DNA of 51,857 nt, from contig DF237519.1 of NCBI GenBank assembly GCA_000708835.1, positions 1 through 51,857 of the forward strand, in the 5' to 3' direction. Both the position numbers and the translations under genes were made by a program. The notes below the pieces were generated by a model. It was not told where the DNA came from. It saw only the letters and a program-made list of their open reading frames with translations, and did no database searches. Shown here piece by piece: positions 1-12,195 of the stretch. Numbering within the stretch: position 1 is the stretch's first letter; every line of letters begins with the position of its first letter. Origin of the DNA: Klebsormidium nitens. Taxonomy: Eukaryota > Streptophyta > Klebsormidiophyceae > Klebsormidiales > Klebsormidiaceae.

Positions 1-858
1 CACTTCGCGCGCCCACTCGCGGACTAAGCGTACTCGTTACCGGTGGTGCTAACAGCTAAGTGGCGGTCACGGGGAGACGGGGCAGTACACCGGTTGGTTT
101 CGTCATACCTAAATTACAAAAATCATGATGCACTGGCTTCCACTACCTAGGACCAGAAGCCACGTTCAACTTCCATCAGAGTCCAGACGGTATTATATGA
201 CAAAAAATCTGTGTGCCCTTTTTGGGTTCTGGTCATAGCTTCCACCAGGCTGCGACAGTGGCCATCTCTTCCTCCTTCCTGCATTGTTTGACACATGCAA
301 GGCCTCGTCTGGGCTGTTTGGGGTGTGCTCAGTGTGCTCTATCCTGACTCAGAGCAAGAAGTGCTTCCTGAAGTTCTGGTGTCGTCCGAGGGTCTTTAGA
401 AAAAGCCGCAAAAAATGCAGACCCTGGGTTAGCTGAATAGTGGGTTTGGCAAAATCCGGGCCAGGATATTGATGGCATGAGACGTTCACCTCTTGACAGT
501 TTTTAAGGTTACCTGTTCGAGCCATTGAACCCGCCGACCACTAATAATAGGCAAGTTAGCCACAGACCATGCTTTGAAAAGATGTATTCACACAGAAACC
601 ATCGGATCTGCTAGACAAGACGAGGTACCGGTGTGAATACCTTGATTTCATTACCCCGGAAACCAACTACGAGGGTTGACTGTAGAGGCTGCATGCAGCT
701 TTTCCCAGCTCGAAGTGGTGCACGCTTTTGTCATTGATCAGGAGTCTGTTGTCGCCTGCTTGCAGTGGCACCTCGCTTTGATCGTACATGACCGAGCCTG
801 AGAGTGCTGGATTGTGCCGCCTTATCCCGTTACAACCAGGAACACTTGGTGTCACAGA
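1..858. other. Intergenic, upstream of reticulon gene
   Basis: No coding exon, RNA gene or clear repeat was recognised here. The right end must hold the promoter and 5' UTR of the reticulon gene. In the reading frame of its start codon there is a stop at 799-801, so the coding region cannot begin further left without another exon. Confidence 0.5.
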
Positions 859-3800
859 ATGCAGGAGGATCGGGGGGATCAAGCAGATGCCGTGGACTTT
901 GACAAAGAAGCTGTTCACGAGAAGGAGGAATTCCTACAAGGAGGTGTGTGTTTCAATCATATGCAGTTGGCCTTTGAGAGTGTCATATGAGAAACTTCCG
1001 AAACAATTTTTTGCTAGTTCACGCTGTTTTCAAAAATAGATGTTTCTTCCCACACTTTTTCATCGTCCCTTGCAGTCGTTTACCCACACCTCTATTGCAA
1101 CAGCTGGGATAGGATCCAGTCTCAAAATCGATCACACCAGAGTGCTTCGTTCAGCACTTTTTAGAAACTGAAGTGTGTGTGTAGAGTACGCTTTCTGGGT
1201 ATGGTCCTGAGCAGCGTGTCTCGTGAGGCACCTTTTAGGAGCGGTCCGTTCTTCCCTCACCTGTTCTTGTTGGGCTGGCCAGGTCATTGCTTCCAAACCA
1301 CATGAAGATCAGATTGACTGAAGGGCATTTTCTTAACTGACGGGCATTCTCTTGACCCGCGAGATGTTTGGGGCAATCTATCATCCCTTCCCTGAGTTCT
1401 AAGAGCCGCCTTCTATCCTGGTACCGCATATACATTCTGCAAATGCTTGCTTCGCTTAGGCTGGCTTTGTACTTAGGATAAGTGTCATGTTTCCCTGAAG
1501 CAAACTCATCTTTCTTGGGGTGTTTGGTCCTCTTCAAATCGATTTTGCTACGGGTATTTTGACACAAGCCTTGTCCTCAACCTACTTTCGTTTGCTCATG
1601 TCTAATATTCTGGATTCGCCGCTCTCAAGGTTCTTTCTCCTACCTCGACAAAACTCCGCTTCTGCACGCCAGAAAAGTCAATCTATGCACAAGCACTTGG
1701 ATTCAAGTTCAGTGTTCATTATTTCTTCTAAACGATTGTTTTCATTATGACTGAATTTGTCTGTACATGGTTGAAACCTTCTCATACTGATGCCCCTCCT
1801 TATCATAACCCCGGAAACTTGGATTAAGAAGGTGCTCCTCCATTGTGCAGTAACAGACGTGCTTCTCTGGAAGCGGCCGCTCCTCACCGTCCTCATGCTG
1901 GCGTCAGCAACCCTCTCGTACTACCACCTTGTCTTCCGCTACCCTGGGATTGTCTCGCTCGTGGCGGACGTGCTTCTGATTCTGACGTGCGCTGCTGGGG
2001 TAGTCAAGGTCGTGGCCAAGCAATTTGACATCAGGTGATTCTTCCTTCTCGCTTTTCTATTGTCTATATTCATTTCGAGAATGTGTCCACTGGGGCCTGT
2101 TACCAAACTATGTAGTGCAGGAATATTTTTACTGAAGTATGACTGCTTTGTCGATCTTCATCGCAGGGACTAGGCCTGGTTACGCCCTCCTAAAACTTTC
2201 TATGCTAAAGAAAACTGTCTGGAGATAGCCACTATCCTGTAGTAGTAGCATTACTGTCCTCCTTCTACTACTCCAGAGTGGGACCCAGAACGAGCTCTCT
2301 GGATTACGTCCATGGTTCAATCAGTCTTGGAGTTGTCTTCGAGTTAAACTTCCATAGCCATTTTTGTATATTAAACAAGGCCCCCGAAAAGACAGTTTCT
2401 TGAAGACTCGGTCACCTCTGTCCTGCAAAGGTTGCCACATTCAAGGTAAATCAGACCTATGTTCGTTGTTGCATGCGAATCTCGAGCTCGCCCTTCCAAA
2501 GCCGGTCTTTTGCTCAAAAGCAAGGGTGCTTTGAACATCAGTCTGCAGGACCAAGCAGATGCATTCCCTGTTCGCAGCCTCCGGTATGTGCCCCGGAGAG
2601 GAGTGTCCAAATCCTCGTTTTTTAGCCTATCCCATCTTGGAGGTACGGTCCAGAGCCTGACTCTTAAAACAGATTCTGGCCTTATATTCATCCGAAACAA
2701 GGCTTTCGGGACAAAACTTTGGTCCGCAAGATCGGACGGTTGCTTTTTTGACAGCCGCCTTCCTTATGCGCCCCGGTTTGGGTTGGTTTTTACCCATCGT
2801 TCGAGTTTTGGGGAACTGGTCCCAACCTGTCCTAAAACCAACCTTTTATGCGGAAAGTTTAATTATCCGAGAGATTCTGTCTCCCGAATCATAATTCACA
2901 AAACAAACCCGTTCCTCCTCTGCAGTCTCCAGGACGTTCCACCGTACGAGGTGTCCGAAACCACGTCCGTGTGCATCGTTGCGTCCATCGTTAACACACT
3001 GGGGGCCGCAGAGGGCGTCCTAAGGGGGGCCGCCAACGGGCAGGACTGGAAGCTGTACGGCAAGGTGAAGTCCTGGCGAAACTTGACTTGATTCATGAAA
3101 AAGAAACGAAATCTGGCTTCATTTTGTTCCTTAAATTTCAAGGTTCGTCGCTGCTGTGCTTCTTCGCCGCTCCTCCTCCGTTTTTTCCTGCCAGCCTCCA
3201 GTGGTTTCTTCGAAGATGCGTGTCAAGTAGCTATGATGGCGGTCAGTAACTTTCTGGCGGGAGTATCGGACCCGTTCACTTTTGACACGTTCAGCCTGTT
3301 TTCTTGAATTCTTCCTTCAGTATGCTTTTGTTTTCAAGGCAATCCGCTCGTGGGCGCCGCTCCTTCGTGTGTCTCAGCTCCTAGACTCCCTCTGCGAGGC
3401 GTCTTGTGAAGTTCGCACATGGGTGTGTCGTTTCGGATATTAAGACGTGAGATCGCGCTGCATTTCAGGGCTCTGCCTCCTTGCTAGCGAAGCTTTTGCA
3501 GTGCTCGACATGCTGTGCCGCTTCGCTTCCACGATTGACCACCGTTGAATGCCTATTGAACGGTCTTGCCTTGTACGAGGCTCTCTCGATTGCGTTTGAA
3601 GGGGTGTCCTCGACCGTTGATCGCCCTCCCATTGCGAAGGAATCAGATACAATCTTTTCGAAATAAAAGATTACAAATACCCCGCTGGATCTTCTGACCA
3701 TGTGACCATGGGCCATCATTTTCAGCAAGGCTTTGCAAGAGTTGGGTTCAAAGTGGGTTTGGTCCGCTGTGACAAATGGTCCGAGATCGTCCCTCTGCTC

Positions 3801-4872
3801 AATCCTTGATCTGTCCTGCGCACTGCTCAAGACTGGACGAAGTGACTATCTTCGAGAGCAGAAATTGATGTCTTTTTTCGCTTCTTTTCTGACGTCTCTT
3901 CCGTATACAGGTCTGCGTAAGCCTGTACATAGCGTCGATTGTCGGACGGGCAGCCTCGGGGGCGACCGTTCTGTTCCTAGGCAAGTCTTCCTATCTCAGT
4001 CTCTCCCATCTCCGGGTCGCCCTTTTTCACGAATCGCCAGAGGATTTAGAGGGTCTCACAAGAGACTTGTTTCGGCAATTGCTTGTAGGTTTGGTTGGAA
4101 AGAGGCGTGCTTGGGTGTCAGGGGTGCAGGCGTGCAGGGGGAAACGGGGGCGTTTGACACGTCATACGTTCCTTTATGTTGGCTTTAGGCGGCTGTCTCG
4201 TTATTCGTTACCAAGTCGGAAGCGGATTCTGCACTATACTGCTCTCCTTAGTACTAAATCCAAGTAGCGACGCGACTGGCTGGAGAGTGGATTGTCATTG
4301 ACGGTCTCGAAACTAGTGGCTAGTTGCAATCTGAAAGACCCACGTCGCTGCTTCTCTTACCTTCTCATTGAGGATTGTTATGACAACCTATGCTAGGAGA
4401 CAGTCCTGCGTGAGTTTCTATGACATTGGGTTGAAGCTTCTTCCATTCGGCTTCATTGTAGGCTCTGTCATGCGGTCTTGCCTCTGCAATCTGCAGATCA
4501 AAGATCACAGTATATCAAGTGGCTGCAAATTAGCAGCGGTCACACAATCGCACTGCTTTTGCCACTACGTCTGCAGAACGTCGGGAGAGGCTGAAGATCC
4601 GTTAAGGACCGGGTGCGAGAACCCGCCAACTGTTCTTGATGGTCCAAATGCAACGACAAAGTGCTTTCGGCAGGGCCTCACGTACTCTATTCTCTGCAGG
4701 CACTTGGCTGCTGTTTCTGCTGCCCCCTCTGTTCAGATTGTTGCCATTACCTGAGCTAGCGAAAGAAATGGACTTGGCGGAGCCGCCACCCGGGCAAACG
4801 TACGAAGATGTGGAGGACGTCCTGCTGCCCGCTCTGAGTCGGATAACCACTCCCCGACCATCGCTTCAATAA
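859..4872 (+). CDS. RTNLB: Reticulon-like protein (RTNLB-type), 5 exons, 216 aa
   Basis: Reticulons are ER membrane proteins whose hydrophobic hairpins bend tubules. Exons: 859-943, 1851-2034, 2926-3064, 3911-3980, 4700-4872; splice phases agree and total 651 nt. The start is the first Met after an in-frame stop at 799. The first 28 residues are acidic and soluble. The reticulon homology domain follows: VTDVLLWKR (like the family's VADVLLW), a long hydrophobic hairpin in exon 2, a hydrophilic loop in exon 3 (VSETTSVCIVASIVNTLG), and a second hydrophobic hairpin across exons 4-5 (ending WLLFLLPPLFRLLP). The tail is short and acidic, with TYEDVEDVL where plant RTNLBs have a YEKYED-like motif. 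About 216 aa suits the short plant RTNLB class. The fourth intron must use a GC donor at 3981 to keep the second hairpin; the GT four bases later would end the protein at 4754. Family assignment is by remembered motifs, not alignment. Confidence 0.9.
3978..3988 (+). other. GC-AG intron donor in reticulon gene
   Basis: The exon ends CTAG and is followed by GCAAGT, the classic consensus for GC donors. Joining here to the acceptor at 4699 keeps the hydrophobic frame (GTWLLFLLPP) through to the stop at 4870. A GT at 3985 is also available but would shift the frame and stop at 4752-4754. Confidence 0.75.
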
Positions 4873-6904
4873 GCCAGGGTGGTCAAGAGCATTGGATCTT
4901 TGTTGAAATTATCAATGTGCTGGTCATTTTAAGGAAGTAAACCCACATGCTTTGTCCGGTCAACCATGTCTTCAAAAAGGCCCAACCTTACAAGCATGCA
5001 TTCGATTGTGTGCAATGTCGTCCAGATTCCGTCTGAGTTCAACGTTCATCCTGATGTACGATGTGAATCAAAGCGTGACACTCTGGAGGTTCATGACCAT
5101 TCAATTGGTCCAGCATTCATGTATTTATGCAATGCCAGCCGCTATTGGCGTTAGTGACTGCCTGGCACTGGCGCGTGTGGATTGAATGACATGCATGTGC
5201 CATGGACTCAGCCGCAGGAGATCCTCAATGTGATCATTCCCAAAGCATGGCCGCCCGGGGAAGTTGATGGCGAGGCCACATGGCCGGTCACTAGCTCACG
5301 CCTTTGCAGATCAAATATCGAAATGGGGTAGCGCTAGCGCTTTATAACTCGAGCCTACAGTCTCGACGAGTGACCGCGCGGCCGTCATATAATTAAAGCT
5401 GCATGCATGGCTGATTGATCCGCCATGCAGATTACTTGATTGTACTTGACTGCGTGCGCGCCCATGCAGAACTGCTCCAAGCTTTTTTTGGGGAAAACGG
5501 GAGTTTTAATTTTACAGATCACGATGTAGGCTGCAATTGGCTCGATGAAGAGCTCTCGCGTTTGCAACTGTTCGAGTACCTAATAACAGCCAGGCTAACA
5601 TATTCATGCATCCAGCCTCACTTTCTGCACATCAAAGAATTGACCATGATGAAGACGTTGCCTACTAAAGAATATAGAATAGATAGATATTGCATGTGGT
5701 ACTGCAGATTAGGTGCATCATTGCAAACTTGAATTCGAGATTCTAGATCAATTCAACTTAACAGCTCCCACTCTTATAAGTGCGGCCAAGTTATTAGCAG
5801 TCTGCCTAGAAATCCAAGCCTGAGAAGATGGTCTTTGGACACAAATATCCGTACAGCTCATGTCTCTGTCCAGAGGAGCGACTAGCCCTCACCATTGCTC
5901 ATATCAGCTGCTACTTGCGAACCTTTAGTCTTGCATGATAATCAATTGACTGTACCTAAACGTGTCGCTACTTAAGCAATATGATCTGCTACAGTAAAGC
6001 TGAACTCTCTGTTATCTATGCTGAGCCTACCAACGACCACAACCCGCCTACTTGCTGCTTCTTATTTTGCGCGTACACTGGCTCCTATTTTACACCTTAC
6101 CGACCTCTAGTCAAAAACGAGGCCACTCAAGCCTGATATGCCAAATGAATGAGACTAACTCCAAAGCTCAGTCTTACCCTACAATACGAGGAGCGATCCT
6201 GCTACGCCCGCCAAAGACCTCCTTTTGCTTATTACTGGGGTCAGAAGACTGGGGCTTCCTCGCCGCGCACCGAATCACTTAGCAAACGAAAGAAGATATG
6301 TCGACTTGCACTACCGCACTCTGTCTGTGAATGATGCCTCCTCATGGCGTGGTCAGGGCTTACTTTCTTACTTGCGTACTCTCTTTTTTTTTCTCACAAT
6401 TTGTACAGCGCTAATCTCTCCGCTGCTCTTACTGGGGCCGCCATCGAACTTGTCATCTGGTGACCATCAAGCTCTGTCAACGGCCGTCCCCCTGGCTCCG
6501 TTTGACGCGACAAATTCCACCCATTCGCCCCAACCACGCGTTTCCTTCTTCCTGCTTTGCCGTTTCGGCACTCTGCTCTTAGCACTTCTTCAATATCGCT
6601 CTTCTCTTGTCCACCCAAACCCGCCGTCATATCAGACCCGACCTCCAACAGACCTTACCAAACCCATCCTTTTCCACTTCAAACCGAACCTCGTCTCCGA
6701 CTGCGCCCCCGCCTCGATCCTCCCCCATCTCCCCAATACCGTTAAATTCCACCCTTTTTCAGAAACTCAGATCCCCGTCCTCAACCCCTAGACCCCCGCC
6801 CTCAGAGCTCTGAACCCTTTTTCTCAAATCCTAACCCCTCTTCCTCATAGCCGTACTCCCCACCCGCTCAAACCCTTAACCAACGCCCCGAACCCTAACC
6901 CCCC
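4873..6904. other. Intergenic between convergent genes
   Basis: 3' flanks of the reticulon (+) and CID7-like (-) genes. No exon with supportable splice sites or homology was seen. It has CATGCATG (RY-type) motifs near 5188 and 5402, and becomes pyrimidine-rich after about 6360, grading into a telomere-like stretch. Confidence 0.5.
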
Positions 6905-6905
6905 T
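6786..6905. repeat. Degenerate telomere-like (CCCTAA) tract
   Basis: Several AACCCT/CCCTAAC units are spread through a C-rich, G-poor stretch directly 3' of the CID7-like stop codon. It resembles a decayed interstitial plant-type telomere repeat, but units are irregular and separated by unrelated bases, so this may only be simple-sequence drift. Confidence 0.4.
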
Positions 6906-9900
6906 CAAACCAGAATCCTCAGCAATCCCGGCTGCGGCTCCGAGAAGTTGACCCGCTCCTCCTGCAGGAACTGCTCCACTGCCAGGGGCAGTCTCGCGGG
7001 CGTTCTCGCCCCCTTGGTGTGATGCCCCGTCCCGACGACGACGTAAATCTGCTGGCGCTGACGGGTGTGCGCGGCCTGCGCCTTCAGAGCGGCGAGTTCG
7101 CGCTTCAGGATGGGGATCGCTTCTGCCACGTGGAGGCCATGGAGGTCCAGCATCGGGGGATCCCCCGGGCGCCGGGGGTTGCGCTCAGCAAAGATGGCCT
7201 CGCCGGCGCGCGCATGGGCAGCCTAAAATGGAGAAGGAAGCAGATCTTAGAGCGAGTCAAAAGAGCAATGAAACTGGGACGACAAGCCAGCCAATAATTG
7301 GCAATTTTTGACAAGAGTGAAGAGCCGAAAGGCCGGGTGAACAGGGCTGCGGAAAGGCTGGGGAACTGGAAACTAAAATCGCTTTCGCTTGAGATGAGGC
7401 TGGGTCCCAGATGATAGCCAAAGTCCGCAAAAGCTCATGTGCAAAAGCACTTCAGCTCTTGTTTGCAACGGCCGTGAATCGCATCTCGTCGAGAGACAAA
7501 GAAGCACATTTAAGCAACATGACGACGCGCACAGTAGCAGGAAAACAAGAGCAGAATAGCAAGCGACGACTGCCCACCTTCATCCTCTCGTTGTGCCACT
7601 GCCCCTTGGCGCTCAGCTGCTTCGCGAGGGCCTTGTTTCCGGCAAGATACGCCGCAGTCGCCTGCTCAAAGCATGCGTTTCTCGCCCTCGCATAATCGCG
7701 CGCCTCATCCCTCAGCTGGCCGTACATTCCCGCAACGGCATCCCCAGTTTCGAGCCAGGGGGGTGGAGACTCCCCACGAGGGACCCCCCTGGGGAAGTCG
7801 CTCCGGCGCGGGGGGGGTGCATCGTAGGCCCAGCGGCTGGGGGCGTTTTGGGCGGCGGCGGCCTTGCGGACAGCGGCGGCGAAGTCTTGGACGTCTGCCT
7901 CTCTGCAAGTGGGAGAGATTTGACGAGGATGAGAACGACATTTGGTCGTAAGGGTACTTTAGCAATGCTTTAGAGGCTCCCTTTGGAACCTTTTACCATT
8001 GCCGTGTGCTTTCTTGAGATGTTCTTGATGGTGCCCACAGACAAAACGTACGAAGTGTCGAGGACACTCTTTCTAGGATTCCATCAGACACTCTTGGGCA
8101 GCACTCGCCAGACTTTGGGTCACGACGCATCAAGTGACACCGATCTCATCTGAGGGAGAAGCTGACCAAACGGACAAAGGCTTCAATCCTGACTTCAACC
8201 TATAACCAGTCTATGATTCAAAGCCCGTTGCATAGAGGAACTTAACAGCAGACAATGGCTCCAACGACTAAGCCTTACCTGGCTTCTCTGTGGGATGGGA
8301 ATGGTGGTTCTCCTCCCCCAAGGGCAGGGAAGTCGTTCATGCCCAGGGAAGGAGGCGGCGGCGGGGGCTGGCGTCTCCTGACAGCACTGTTGCCCTCCTG
8401 CACCTGGGGTACAGAACGAAGATACTTTGAGAAATTATTCGACCCAGAAGCTATCGGCACTAGTCACGCCAATCCAGGATTTTCCCCAATTTTTGACACG
8501 ACAAGAAGATCTTAGTGAATGACAAGAGAGAAAGTGATTAGGGAAGGTTCTGGACGCAGCACAAAACAAGCACAATCACAAGCAGATAGAAAAAAGCCAG
8601 AACTCGACTTGACTTAACAGTGGAAACAACTCTGAACAACCCAAAGTTCTGACATTACAGTGCGCAAGATGTTATGACGTTCACCCAACCTTCGCAATCC
8701 TAAAGCTATACCCACCTCGAGCTGAGTCAGCATCTCCATTGTCAGCGCCAGGTCACAACCGTTGGAGAAGAAAATCTCCGCCAGTCCCTCCGCAGGGAAC
8801 CCTGGGAATTCCGCCGCCAGAACTTGCACGGGATCCGGCCCCGTCTCCTCAATAGGTGGACCCCTCATGCCCCCGCCCCTCATCGGACTGGGGGGGAAGT
8901 CGTATCCAAGAGGGGGGGGTGGACCGCGGGGCGATGGGAACCCCCTGCCGAAGCCCCGAGGACCAAACGCCGGGTCGAAGTCCGGTCTCATGCCGCGGGG
9001 GGATGGGAACGGGGGGTGGTCGAACCCCCTGTCGAAGCGGGGGGGAGGGCCGTCGTCGAGCCGGCCCCTGGGGGGTGGCGCGTCGAAGAACTCGCCGAAG
9101 CCAGGACGGACTGGCTCGCCCATGTAGTCTAGAGGGGGGGGTCCGTCGAACGGCCGGTTGAAACCGAAGGGGGGGGGTCCCCGCAGGTTCTCGCGGCTGG
9201 GGGTGCGGTGCGCGAAGGGGGGGGGACCTGGGGGGGCGGACGGGCCCAGCGCAAATCGCGGACTGCCCCCCGGGGGGGAGTGGTCCAGGGGAGGGGGTCC
9301 GCGGAAGGGGGGGGCAAACATTGCGTCGCGACGGGGAGAGGGGGGGATGCCAAGGCTGCCTTCGCTCCCCCTGCGGTGGAAAAGGGGGCCCTCGCGGGGG
9401 CTGAAGTCGGGGGGGAAGGGGGCGCTGTGTTCGGGGAGCGTGCGGCCCCCCCTGAAACGGGGGTCGAAGCGGCCCTCCTCGGAGAGGTCCATGGCCAGGG
9501 GGGGCAGGCGGGCGAGGTCATCGTGGAGCCTGTACGAAAAAGGAAAAGGGGCGTTGTCAGATTGGCTCAAACTACACCGACCAGACTTTGTAATGTTGAA
9601 AGCAAACAAGGATGGCCCTGACAAGATCCAAGTAACGGTTGTTCGGATTGGTTCTGCAACAGTACCAGCGGTCATGACATCGACTCGAATTGATCAGGAG
9701 TTGCGAAAGTGACAATCAGCTGAACAGAAAATTTGATCAGAAACACAATTGCTATGATAGAAAGCCAAAGCCACAACCTTTTACTTCCATAAACCGTGGC
9801 AAGCTTTCATATCCGAAGAACTTCAGAAAGCAGACAAGCTCAGCAGCACACTGACCTGCGGTCAGCCTCAAACTGCGCGCGCCTCATGTCCTCTTGGCTG

Positions 9901-12195
9901 CGCCTCCCGTCGTCTGGCACTCTGATAGGCATGCCCATGCTCTCCCCCCTCATCGAGTTCATCGAGACACTCCTGTTAATCTCAGCACCCCGCAGCACAT
10001 CGTCATACGCACCAGGGGGGAAGGCCCGAGACTGGGCCCCAGGGCTGTGGCTCCCCCCTGAAAGAGTGCTCGGGCTGCCCCCCCGCGCCAAACTTGCGCC
10101 GAAGATCATCTCGTCGCTCATCTTGAGAAGGTCCCTCGGGAGCGACTCCTCGCCAAAGTGGAAATCCTCCGGGAGGCCGCCGAAGGGGGGCTCTGGCGCG
10201 CCCGTGTTGATCTTCCGGGGGGCAGACATCGCTGGTATCTCGACCCCCTCACTCCCTGGGCTCTCTGACAGGGGGGCTTGAGAGTCCGCCTTCTCTGACT
10301 CGCTCTTGCCCCCCTGAGGAGGTACAAACTCGGCCGCATTGGGGTTGAGACTCAGTGCCGCCAGCTGTAAGCTCGTCAGCCCACTATCCTCGTCCCAGGG
10401 GGATCCCCCATGCCCCAGCTCTTCCTTCTCCTCACCCCCCTTTTTTTGCCCCTCATTCACCCCCCCCTCCTCGTCATCCGAAGACGAAGCCTCCGGGCTG
10501 CTTTTAGAACTGGGCCGCTGGGCCTGTGCCAAGGCCAGGCCACTGAGGGCCTCTTTCTTGCTAAGGGACTCCAGGCTGCTCGGGCTGGTCATGTCAGAAA
10601 GCGGGCTCTTTGGGCTGCACTCAAAGATATCCTGGTCAGCCTTAACCTCGTGCTTAATCAGCGCCAAACCCTCGTTCTTGACCATCGGCATACCCAGCTC
10701 AAACATCCCCTCCGGAAGCTGCTTCTGGGCTCCCTCGCTCAAGAGGCGCGACGTCTCAATCTTTCCCGGCGCGCTTTCCGACACGTTGAACCCCGTGAAC
10801 CCCAGCGAATCCAGCCCCGCCAGACCTCCATTCCCCCACAGACCCTTGACCCCCTTCACCGGCACAGGTACCCCTTTTGCATTTTCCGGCCCATCTTCGT
10901 TAGACTGCCCGTTCTCCCCAACCACTGACAGGGCGCCACCTGGCACATAGCTCGACTCGACACTTGTCGCACTCAGGTCCTTCGCCGCCAGCTCCTTCTT
11001 GTCCTCGTGGTCCGAGGCTCTGCTGGCAACCGAACAGCTGCTGGCTGGGCGGCTGAGGCCCCCAAACGGGGGGGTGCTTTTCCCCTCTTCCTTGCCCCCC
11101 GGAGACTTCCGAGCAAGAGGAACTGGGGCAACTAGATTGGCCGCATTGTTGAGCTCAGCAGAGCTAGCGCTTGAGAAGTTGGAAATCGCCGACATGCTGC
11201 GCTTCATAGCGGGGTTGAGAGAAGATGAGGAACTAGATAGGGAGAAGTTGGAGCTCCAGTAGTCGCGGTAGTCGTCCCGCGGCTTCCCGGCAGCGGCGTT
11301 GCATCGAATTTGCTCGAGGAGGCCTTGCACCCGGCCCTCAAGGCCATCCATTCGCAGCTGGAAAAACAGGAATTGACACTCTGTTCGCAAAAGCAAGCAG
11401 GATGCTAGAACATGGTGATTCAAGTGTCAAATTGCTGAAGCTATGAAGGAGAGGGACATGGGCCAACATTCACCAAAGTAGAGATGGTCAAAATGGGAGT
11501 CCACTGCTTTGAACGAGGAATGTACTTGAAAGTTACACGGAAGGTACCGTGTGAACTCAGAGCTCGGATGCAGCCGTGGTTCAAACATGCTGCAAGAGAC
11601 CCAGATAGTGTCCTGGTCTCACCATCTGTGATCACAAATAAGAGCTCTTTTTAGCTACACACGAGCAACGAATACAACATGAATCAGTTGAGCTGATGAA
11701 AATTTGCATCTGTCACTCACTGTTGGAAGGAAAAGGTGGAGGTTTTCTGTCACTGCTTGAGTGCTCTTGCCATTCTTGTGTTGCATTGCCTCCTCAAAGA
11801 TGATTCTGCACATCAGAGTACTAGTTTAGGTTAATTTCTGGATCAAGACCTTGGCACAATTCTGCAGCGCGATCCAGCTGGCGGCAAAATACAGCCAAGC
11901 AGATTTGACAAAAAGGTCAATTTCACGATCGGCTTTGTCAATACACGTTACACGGGATTTGCATTAAATGGCTGCTGACACAAGAGAGACGGTCTCCGGT
12001 GGGATTGCATTTCCCACTCTATGATCGTCCCCCATCAAAACTTATTCTGCTAATGAACATATAGTGAACAGAACCCAATACTCACTCGCTCAGATAATCC
12101 ACCACGGGCTCGTCCAGCTCGCTGTTCGTCTCCCAGAGGAAACGCGCCACCGCCGGGCGCGCTGCATCAGAAGCCTTCACCTCTGGCGCTCCCAT
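6905..12195 (-). CDS. CID7: CID7-like protein: PAM2, CUE, DUF1771, Smr; 7 exons, 1092 aa
   Basis: Exons (minus strand): 12195-12086, 11805-11721, 11357-9856, 9529-8716, 8403-8279, 7902-7578, 7222-6905; phases agree, 3279 nt. Order of parts: a short helical N-terminus (1-65, FLWETNSELDEPVVDYLSE); a Ser/acidic low-complexity region with a PAM2 motif near 399-410 (SLNPNAAEFVPP, which binds the MLLE domain of poly(A)-binding protein); a Pro/Gly/Phe-rich stretch; a CUE-like ubiquitin-binding helix set (about 795-838, EFPGFPAEGLAEIFFSNGC); the NDFPALG motif; DUF1771 (938-987); and a C-terminal Smr domain (about 1011-1092, with LDLHGLH and GTGHHTKG). Plant CID5-7 proteins share this set, so a role as an mRNA-linked adaptor or possible nuclease is likely. 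It is about twice the usual length because of disordered exons 3 and 4. The start at 12195 has a strong context; an in-frame ATG at 12222 is an alternative. Confidence 0.88.
8870..9470 (+). other. G-run-rich tract over the Pro/Gly-rich CID7-like exon
   Basis: The plus strand (template for the CID7-like mRNA) carries many runs of five to nine G, matching CCC proline codons on the coding strand. Four closely spaced G runs occur repeatedly, so the strand could fold as G-quadruplexes. The open frames seen on the plus strand here are shadows of the coding exon. Confidence 0.6.

Noticed and set aside
2459-3091. 210-codon plus-strand open frame
   Set aside because: It includes reticulon exon 3 but runs through the upstream intron; only 2926-3064 fits the reticulon protein and splice phases.
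8762-9712. Several plus-strand frames of 100-184 codons
   Set aside because: Gly/Arg/Pro-rich shadows opposite the CID7-like exon; no splice or homology support.
10339-10950. 203- and 172-codon plus-strand frames
   Set aside because: Antisense to CID7-like exon 3, whose PAM2 motif and phases fix the true strand.
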